64,000 nucleotides of DNA from Metabacillus idriensis. GTDB taxonomy: Bacteria; Bacillota; Bacilli; Bacillales; Bacillaceae. The stretch lies in the NCBI RefSeq assembly GCF_009674765.1, contig NZ_WKKF01000002.1:843407-907406 (forward strand), written 5' to 3'. A program made the translations under genes and the position numbers. Shown here piece after piece: positions 58,098 through 64,000 of this stretch. The notes below the pieces were generated by a model, which made no database searches, was not told the DNA's origin, and worked only from the letters and a program-made list of their open reading frames with translations. Each line of letters begins with the position of its first letter. Position 1 is the first letter of the stretch.

Positions 58098-59861
58098 ATG
58101 AGTTCACAAAAGACAGGCGGCAAATGGCGGGTATTCTTTCAGCTTATACGGGAGACAAGGCCTTCAAAGACAAAAATGGCGATTGCAGGTACGCTCAGCG
58201 TTTTATCTACAGTTGTCGGTCTGGTCATCCCTTTATTCACAAAGAATTTAATCGATGATTTCAGCTTTGACCATTTTGGAAGTGTGCATATTTTTCTGCT
58301 GATATCAGCTTTTATCGCACAGGCAATTACAAGCGGGGTATCCATTTACTTGCTCAATCATGTCGGTCAGCATGTCGTTGCCCGATTAAGGGAAAGGCTT
58401 TGGAATAAGCATATCCATCTTCCCGTCCGATTTTATGACGAGCACAAAACCGGCGAAATGATCAGCCGGATGACAAATGATACGGCCATTTTAAAAGGAC
58501 TGATTACAGATCATATTACAAACTTCTTTACAGGAATCATTGCCATAATAGGATCATTTGGCATTCTCCTTTATCTGGACTGGCAAATGACGCTAATCAT
58601 GCTTGCCTTGATTCCTCTCTCCATATTAATTCTGCTTCCGCTGGGAAGAAAAATGTACAAAGTATCTAAAGGTCTTCAGGATGAAACGGCCAGCTTTACA
58701 GCGTTATTAACTGAAGTGTTATCTCATGTCCGTTTAGTGAAATCCTCGAATGCTGAACAAAAAGAGTACACCTCAGGAAAAAGCGGAGTAGGCCGTCTCT
58801 TTCAATTTGGGTTGGCTGAAGCGAAAATTCATGCATGGATTGGCCCGTTAATCTCACTTGTGATTATGTCACTGCTGGTAGTGATTCTCGGCTACGGCGG
58901 TTTAAGAGTTCAAGCAGGAGTTCTATCTTCAGGGGATCTGGTTGCTTTTATTCTTTATCTCTTTCAGATTGTCATTCCAATGACTCAATTTACGGCTTTT
59001 TTCACGCAGCTGCAAAAAGCAATGGGAGCTTCTGAACGGATCATAGAAATTCTTGAAGAGGAGGAGGAAAACCTTCATTCAGGCAAGAAAATAGAGGACA
59101 TTCATCAATCGATCCACTTTAATGAGATTGATTTTGCCTACAAAAAAGAAGAACCAGTATTAAACAAGGTTACTCTTGAGATTAAACCGGGTCAGACTAC
59201 GGCTATTGTCGGACCAAGCGGAAGCGGAAAAACGACACTGTTTTCACTAGTCGAACGTTACTACTTGCCGACAGGCGGAGCCATTTATCTTGGGGATGAA
59301 AAAATAGACGGCTTTACCCTTGCTTCGTGGAGAGCGCATATTGGGTATGTCTCTCAGGAAAGTCCGATTACATCAGGCACAATTAAAGAAAATATTTGTT
59401 ATGGATTAACGAGAGAAGTGACGGATGCAGAGATAGCCAAAGCAGCGAAGATGGCCTATGCGGATCAATTTATTGAAGAATATCCTGACGGCTATGATAC
59501 ACAAGTAGGTGAACGAGGCGTTAAACTCTCAGGCGGGCAGCGTCAGCGCATCGGCATTGCCAGAGCGCTGATCAGGGATCCTAAAATCCTCCTCCTCGAT
59601 GAAGCAACCTCAAGCCTTGACAGCCATTCTGAAATCGTTGTTCAAAAAGCACTTGGCAACTTAATGGCCGGACGGACAACGATCGTCATTGCCCACAGAC
59701 TGTCCACGGTCATTGATGCCGATCAAATTATCTTTTTGGATAAAGGGAGAGTCACCGGAACAGGCACACATTCGGAACTGCTGCAAACTCATCCGATGTA
59801 CAGAGAGTTTGCTGTTCAGCAATTAAAACTGAATGATATTAGGTTAAATGAGACTGTCTGA
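58098..59861 (+). CDS. bmrA: ABC multidrug exporter, BmrA-like
   Basis: 587 residues against 589 for B. subtilis BmrA and very similar throughout. Six membrane helices (1-320), then the ATPase: Walker A GPSGSGKTT at 372, signature LSGGQRQR at 477, Walker B ILLLDEATSSLDS near 498, and AHRLS. Works as a homodimer exporting hydrophobic drugs. GGAGAC precedes the ATG. Single gene with a terminator. Confidence 0.9.
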   Translation: MSSQKTGGKWRVFFQLIRETRPSKTKMAIAGTLSVLSTVVGLVIPLFTKNLIDDFSFDHFGSVHIFLLISAFIAQAITSGVSIYLLNHVGQHVVARLRERLWNKHIHLPVRFYDEHKTGEMISRMTNDTAILKGLITDHITNFFTGIIAIIGSFGILLYLDWQMTLIMLALIPLSILILLPLGRKMYKVSKGLQDETASFTALLTEVLSHVRLVKSSNAEQKEYTSGKSGVGRLFQFGLAEAKIHAWIGPLISLVIMSLLVVILGYGGLRVQAGVLSSGDLVAFILYLFQIVIPMTQFTAFFTQLQKAMGASERIIEILEEEEENLHSGKKIEDIHQSIHFNEIDFAYKKEEPVLNKVTLEIKPGQTTAIVGPSGSGKTTLFSLVERYYLPTGGAIYLGDEKIDGFTLASWRAHIGYVSQESPITSGTIKENICYGLTREVTDAEIAKAAKMAYADQFIEEYPDGYDTQVGERGVKLSGGQRQRIGIARALIRDPKILLLDEATSSLDSHSEIVVQKALGNLMAGRTTIVIAHRLSTVIDADQIIFLDKGRVTGTGTHSELLQTHPMYREFAVQQLKLNDIRLNETV

Positions 59862-59885
59862 GTTTGATCAGATGGTCTTTTTTGC
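59851..59885 (+). terminator. Terminator of the exporter gene
   Basis: AGACTGTCTGA and TCAGATGGTCT pair around GTTTGA, followed by TTTTTT. Confidence 0.85.
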
Positions 59886-60026
59886 TGTGAAAAGGTTCAG
59901 GGAAAGTACACGCGTGCTTATGACACCATTATACGAGAAAAATCTGAGTCTCGGGTACTCATAGAACTCATATGACATACCATTTAGGATTTATCTGAAA
60001 AATGAAAGAGTGAATCAGAGAATTTT

Positions 60027-60082
60027 TGACTGTTTTTGATTGAATAATAGAATTTATGATTAATAATGATTGTTTTTGAAAG
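60027..60082. promoter_or_regulatory. Two FruR operator-like direct repeats
   Basis: TGACTGTTTTTGATTG (60027-60042) and TGATTGTTTTTGAAAG (60067-60082) match at 13 of 16 positions and lie 40 bases apart, four helical turns. They stand just before the fru promoter, suited to a DeoR-type repressor. Confidence 0.5.
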
Positions 60083-60089
60083 TTTTTGG

Positions 60090-60118
60090 TTGATTTATGA
60101 AAGGGCTTACGGTAGAAT
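60090..60118 (+). promoter_or_regulatory. fru operon promoter
   Basis: TTGATT (60090-60095), 17 bases, TAGAAT (60113-60118), 54 bases before the fruR start. Directly behind the operator-like repeats. Confidence 0.7.
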
Positions 60119-60171
60119 GAACTCAAGATAAAGATTTTAGGTAAAAAGAACGATTAGCTGGAGGTGACTGA

Positions 60172-60924
60172 ATGATTACACCAGAACGGCACCGGATCAT
60201 CATCAAGGTACTTGGTGAAAAACAGGTCGCAACGATACAGGAATTAGTTGATGCTACATCTTCTTCAGAATCAACCATCCGAAGAGATTTAAGCCAGCTC
60301 CAAAAAGAGAAAAAATTAAAGCGGGTTCACGGCGGTGCTTCTCTTTTTCATCAAAAGGGAGAAGAACTCAGTGTTACTGAAAAGTCATCACAAAATGCTG
60401 CTGAAAAAGAACGAATTGCCAAATTTGCAGCAGACCTTGTAAAAAACGGAGACAGCATATACATCGACGCAGGCACTACAACCATGCAGATGATTCCATA
60501 TTTAAAAGAAAAAGAAATAACGGTCGTTACAAATGGCGTTTCACATCTTGAAGTGCTGCTTGAGAATCAAATTCCCACTTACCTGATTGGAGGGATTGTA
60601 AAGCCGAAAACAAGAGCGCTTGTAGGCAGTGCAGCACAGTCAGGGATAAACGCATACAGATTTGATAAATGTTTTATGGGTGTAAACGGCATTCATCCGG
60701 AAGCAGGTTTTACAACACCGGATCCTGAGGAAGCCGCAATCAAGAGGCTTGCCATCACACAGTCTCAAGAAGCTTATATTCTTGCAGACGATACAAAATT
60801 CAATGAAATTTCGTTCTCTAAAATTGCCGGTCTGCATGAAGCAGCGGTGATTACGAACGAACTGGATGAAGACACCGCTTATGATTTTAAGGAAAAGACA
60901 GAGATAAAGGTTGTGACAGCATGA
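60172..60924 (+). CDS. fruR: DeoR-family fructose operon repressor
   Basis: 250 residues: N-terminal DeoR winged helix (ATIQELVDATSSSESTIRRD LSQLQKEKKLKRVHGGA) and the sugar-phosphate sensing part (YIDAGTTTMQMIPYLKEKEI, GGIVKPKTRALVGSAAQ). It should repress fruRKA until fructose 1-phosphate appears. GGAGGTGA precedes the ATG. Overlaps fruK by 4 bases. Confidence 0.92.
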   Translation: MITPERHRIIIKVLGEKQVATIQELVDATSSSESTIRRDLSQLQKEKKLKRVHGGASLFHQKGEELSVTEKSSQNAAEKERIAKFAADLVKNGDSIYIDAGTTTMQMIPYLKEKEITVVTNGVSHLEVLLENQIPTYLIGGIVKPKTRALVGSAAQSGINAYRFDKCFMGVNGIHPEAGFTTPDPEEAAIKRLAITQSQEAYILADDTKFNEISFSKIAGLHEAAVITNELDEDTAYDFKEKTEIKVVTA

Positions 60925-61832
60925 TTTACACATGTACGCTGAACCCTTCCATCGATTATGTAGTGAAGGTAAACGATTTTAAAGAGGGGCACCTCAATCG
61001 CACGGAGAGCGCAAACGTTTATCCGGGCGGTAAAGGAATCAATGTTTCAAGAGTTCTGAAACGTCTTGGAACAGAAAGCACAGTCCTTGGCTTTGCAGGC
61101 GGATTTACAGGCGAGTTCATTAAAGAATTTCTCTCATCAGAGGAAATTACACATGATTTTATCAGTGTTTCAGATCATACAAGAATTAACGTCAAGCTTA
61201 AATCGGCTAAAGAGACAGAAATCAATGGCCAGGGCCCTCAGATTTCAAAAGAACAGAAGCTTGAATTACTTGGGAAAATTAGTGAATTGCACGCCGAGGA
61301 TGTACTTGTTTTAGCAGGAAGCATTCCATCCGCTCTTGACGAAAGCTTCTATAAAGAAATCGCTGATACATGTTTAATAAATGGTGTGAAAGTTGTCATT
61401 GATGCATCAGGTAATGCTTTAAAAAGCACTTTCCAAAGCAAACCATTTCTCATCAAGCCAAATCATCATGAATTAGGCGAACTTTTCGATACTCAGGTCA
61501 GCAGCACGGAAGAAGCTGTTCATTATGGGAAGAAACTGCTTGAAGAGGGCGTGCAGAATGTGATTGTTTCAATGGCAGAAAAAGGCGCCATATTCATCAA
61601 TCAGTACGGAGCATATTTTGCAAATGTCCCTCCTGGAAAAGTGAAAAATTCAGTTGGCGCGGGAGATTCAGTTGTTGCAGGCTTCATTGCAGGATACAAA
61701 GAACATGGGGATTATAAGAAAGCCTTTAAACAGGGTGTTGCCACCGGAAGCGCAACTGCTTTTTCAGAAGATTTAACGGAGAAGGAATTTGCAGCAAAAC
61801 TCATAAATGAAGTGAAAGTCAATGAGATTTAG
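60921..61832 (+). CDS. fruK: 1-phosphofructokinase
   Basis: 303 residues of the PfkB family: YPGGKGINVSRVLKRLG (residues 34-50) and NSVGAGDSVVAGFIAGY with the catalytic Asp. It adds the second phosphate to fructose 1-phosphate, giving fructose 1,6-bisphosphate for glycolysis. Starts in the last codon of fruR (ATGA). Confidence 0.93.
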   Translation: MIYTCTLNPSIDYVVKVNDFKEGHLNRTESANVYPGGKGINVSRVLKRLGTESTVLGFAGGFTGEFIKEFLSSEEITHDFISVSDHTRINVKLKSAKETEINGQGPQISKEQKLELLGKISELHAEDVLVLAGSIPSALDESFYKEIADTCLINGVKVVIDASGNALKSTFQSKPFLIKPNHHELGELFDTQVSSTEEAVHYGKKLLEEGVQNVIVSMAEKGAIFINQYGAYFANVPPGKVKNSVGAGDSVVAGFIAGYKEHGDYKKAFKQGVATGSATAFSEDLTEKEFAAKLINEVKVNEI

Positions 61833-61856
61833 ATATTCATTGAAGGGGGAAGAAAA

Positions 61857-63725
61857 ATGAAGATTACAGATTTATTAACAAGCGATACGATTATCCTTGA
61901 CCTGAATGCACAATCAAAAGCCGCTGTTATCGACGAAATCATTGAGACACTTGATCATGCAGGCAAGCTTAAAAATAAAGAAGAGTATAAAAAAGCAATT
62001 TTGGCAAGGGAAGAGCAGAGCACGACAGGAATCGGTGAAGGGATTGCCATTCCTCATGCAAAAACAAGTGCAGTATCCGTACCTGCGATTGCCTTTGGCC
62101 GCTCTGTAAAAGGCATAGACTATGAATCTCTCGATGGCCAGAATGCTCATCTGTTTTTCATGATTGCCGCTTCTGAAGGAGCAAACAACGAACATTTGCA
62201 AACGCTTTCCAGACTTTCCAGTTTTTTAATGGATCCAGCTTTTAAAAAGCAGCTTGAAGAGGCGGCTTCAAAAGAAGAAGTTCTTGCTGTTATTGATCAA
62301 AAAGAAAAAGAGATGGAAGCAGAAGAAGAACCTGCATCTTCCACTTCAGGCAAGAAAATCCTTGCTGTCACAGCATGTCCTACTGGAATTGCACACACAT
62401 ATATGGCTGCAGATGCCCTGAAAGCAAAAGCGAAAGAGATGGGCGTGAGCATCAAGGTTGAAACAAATGGATCCGGCGGAATTAAAAATGGTTTGACGGC
62501 TGAAGACATTGCAGAAGCAGAAGCGATTATCGTAGCTGCTGACAAGCAGGTGGAAATGGATCGTTTCGCAGGCAAGCATGTCATTCAGGTGCCTGTTGCT
62601 CAAGGAATCAGAAAGCCTCAGGAATTGATTCAAAAAGCGCTGGATCAAGATGCACCTGTTTATAAAAGCAGCGGTGAGAAGAAAACCGCCGAGTCACCTA
62701 AAACAGGCAGAAGCGGTTTTTATAAGCACCTCATGAATGGTGTATCAAACATGCTGCCGTTTGTCGTGGGCGGAGGAATCCTCATTGCGCTTTCCTTTGT
62801 TTTTGGAATTAAAGCAGCAGATCCTAACGACCCGTCCTATCATCCTATAGCTGAAGCATTAAGCACAATCGGAGGCGGCAATGCCTTTTATCTCATGATT
62901 CCTGTCTTAGCTGGGTTTATTGCAATGAGTATTGCGGACCGGCCGGGATTTGCACCAGGTATGGTCGGCGGTCTTATGGCAGCTACAGGGGGAGCTGGTT
63001 TCCTTGGCGGATTAATCGCAGGTTTCCTCGCAGGTTATTTAGTTGTCGGTCTTAAGAAAGCATTCAGCGGGCTGCCGAATTCTCTTGAAGGCATCAAGCC
63101 AGTACTGCTTTATCCTCTGTTCGGTATTTTGCTGACAGGTCTGATTATGATGTTTATTATTATCGAACCAGTGAAAGCATTAAATGATGGATTGACAGTT
63201 TGGCTTAAAGGCATGGGAACTGGAAATCTTGTGCTTCTCGGATTGATTTTAGGCGGAATGATGGCTGTAGATATGGGCGGGCCAATCAACAAAGCGGCCT
63301 TTACATTCGGGATTGCCATGATTGACGCAGGCAATTTTGCACCGCATGCAGCTATCATGGCTGGCGGAATGGTGCCCCCGCTTGGTCTTGCTCTTTCCAC
63401 AACTTTCTTTAAAAAGAAGTTTACAAAAGCGGAGCGTGAAGCAGGAAAAACAAATTACGTTATGGGAGCGTCTTTTATTACTGAAGGAGCGATTCCATTT
63501 GCAGCAGCTGATCCGGCTCGTGTTATCCCGGCTGCGATTATCGGATCTGCGGCAGCAGGAGCACTTACGATGATTTTTGGCATTGGACTTCGCGCACCCC
63601 ACGGGGGAGCATTTGTTATCCCGATTGTTGATGGAAATCCATTGTTATACGTTGCAGCAATTTTGATCGGTTCATTAATTACAGCTGTTATGGTCGGCTT
63701 TATGAAAAAAGAAGTAAAAGAATAA
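61857..63725 (+). CDS. fruA: Fructose PTS transporter, EIIABC
   Basis: 622 residues: IIA (1-150) with phospho-His67 in GEGIAIPHAKT, IIB (166-265) with Cys174 in VTACPTGIAHTY, and IIC (290-622) with eight or more membrane helices. One protein takes up fructose and delivers fructose 1-phosphate to FruK. AAGGGGGAAG precedes the ATG. Last gene of the operon; terminator follows. Confidence 0.93.
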   Translation: MKITDLLTSDTIILDLNAQSKAAVIDEIIETLDHAGKLKNKEEYKKAILAREEQSTTGIGEGIAIPHAKTSAVSVPAIAFGRSVKGIDYESLDGQNAHLFFMIAASEGANNEHLQTLSRLSSFLMDPAFKKQLEEAASKEEVLAVIDQKEKEMEAEEEPASSTSGKKILAVTACPTGIAHTYMAADALKAKAKEMGVSIKVETNGSGGIKNGLTAEDIAEAEAIIVAADKQVEMDRFAGKHVIQVPVAQGIRKPQELIQKALDQDAPVYKSSGEKKTAESPKTGRSGFYKHLMNGVSNMLPFVVGGGILIALSFVFGIKAADPNDPSYHPIAEALSTIGGGNAFYLMIPVLAGFIAMSIADRPGFAPGMVGGLMAATGGAGFLGGLIAGFLAGYLVVGLKKAFSGLPNSLEGIKPVLLYPLFGILLTGLIMMFIIIEPVKALNDGLTVWLKGMGTGNLVLLGLILGGMMAVDMGGPINKAAFTFGIAMIDAGNFAPHAAIMAGGMVPPLGLALSTTFFKKKFTKAEREAGKTNYVMGASFITEGAIPFAAADPARVIPAAIIGSAAAGALTMIFGIGLRAPHGGAFVIPIVDGNPLLYVAAILIGSLITAVMVGFMKKEVKE

Positions 63726-63758
63726 CAGAATGGGATTGTCCAATAAGTCTCTAAAATG

Positions 63759-63802
63759 AAGCAGGCAGGAAAAACAAATGGTATTTCCTGCCTGCTTTTT
63801 TC
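63759..63802 (+). terminator. fru operon terminator
   Basis: GAAGCAGGCAGGAAA with TTTCCTGCCTGCTTTTTT: 14-bp stem with T-run. Confidence 0.9.
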
Positions 63803-63806
63803 TGTA

Positions 63807-63935
63807 GGCTCTTTTCGTAAACTTTGTTGTTTTTAGACTACATGTTAAAAATCTTAAGTGGATTGTGGCGGATAAACTTGACTCCTGCGGGAAATAGAGC
63901 GAAATGGGAGACCCCGCAGGCACGCCGAGTTATCA
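63807..63935 (-). repeat. Dispersed intergenic repeat, copy 3 (reverse, truncated)
   Basis: Opposite orientation to copies 1 and 2: TAGGCTCTTTTCGTAAACTTTG, GACTCCTGCGGGAAATAGAG and GAAATGGGAGACCCCGCAGGC, then the match stops after CGCCGAG. The rest of the window (63936-64000) shows no gene. Confidence 0.85.
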
Positions 63936-64000
63936 TGAACGAAACTAGCTCCTTACTCGTAACATCGTAGGTTAATTTGGTTAAACTGTTTTCACAAAAT

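Overview
The window is chromosomal DNA of a spore-forming Bacillaceae bacterium, a relative of Bacillus subtilis (Bacillus or Metabacillus type). The evidence is the host block: a pgi 3' end, yugN, mstX and yugO in the B. subtilis neighbourhood, tgl (spore coat transglutaminase), tcyP, a bmrA-like exporter, malL-type alpha-glucosidase, fruRKA, and strong GGAGG ribosome binding sites throughout.

Bases 1 to about 38.8 kb are the larger part of a siphophage prophage; its left end, with integrase and main repressor, lies outside the window. On the plus strand it runs: replication (DnaD-like initiator with four origin iterons inside the gene, DnaC-like loader), RusA, a dUTPase and many small early genes (to 8.6 kb); late control (XtrA-like, Xpf-like sigma factor); terminase, SPP1-type portal, gp7-like head protein, scaffold, capsid, connectors, major tail protein, frameshifted tail chaperones, tape measure, Dit, Tal and receptor-binding protein (10.7-29.7 kb); holin and amidase (30.2-31.5 kb). 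The tape measure frame is broken by one TGA. A minus-strand Spo0E-like phosphatase gene is inserted in the early region.

From 31.5 to 36.1 kb lies accessory DNA, visibly A/T-rich: a secreted protein with a small partner gene, small regulators, and a compact three-gene minus-strand operon (TIGR04255-like protein, a WWLD-motif protein, a HEPN-domain protein), the best candidate here for an undescribed defence or toxin system. An XRE repressor and a LexA-like DNA-binding protein with an SOS-like box follow. The right end holds a conjugation-like trio (FtsK-type ATPase, replication-relaxation protein, VirB2/TrbC-like pilin). The prophage ends against a displaced 3' end of pgi (38804-38878), so pgi appears to be the integration gene. 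Beyond it sit a seven-unit 52-bp tandem array and a second, shorter pgi-like tail.

From 39.5 kb on the genes are ordinary host genes: yugN, yugO and mstX, a membrane glycosyltransferase, a CNNM/HlyC transporter, a dicarboxylate symporter, alpha-glucosidase, yjbQ, a metallo-hydrolase, a HIT protein, a nitronate monooxygenase-kynU-kynB operon, tgl, tcyP, a bmrA-like exporter and the fructose operon. Three copies of a dispersed intergenic repeat (44.25, 56.46 and 63.81 kb) punctuate the host part.
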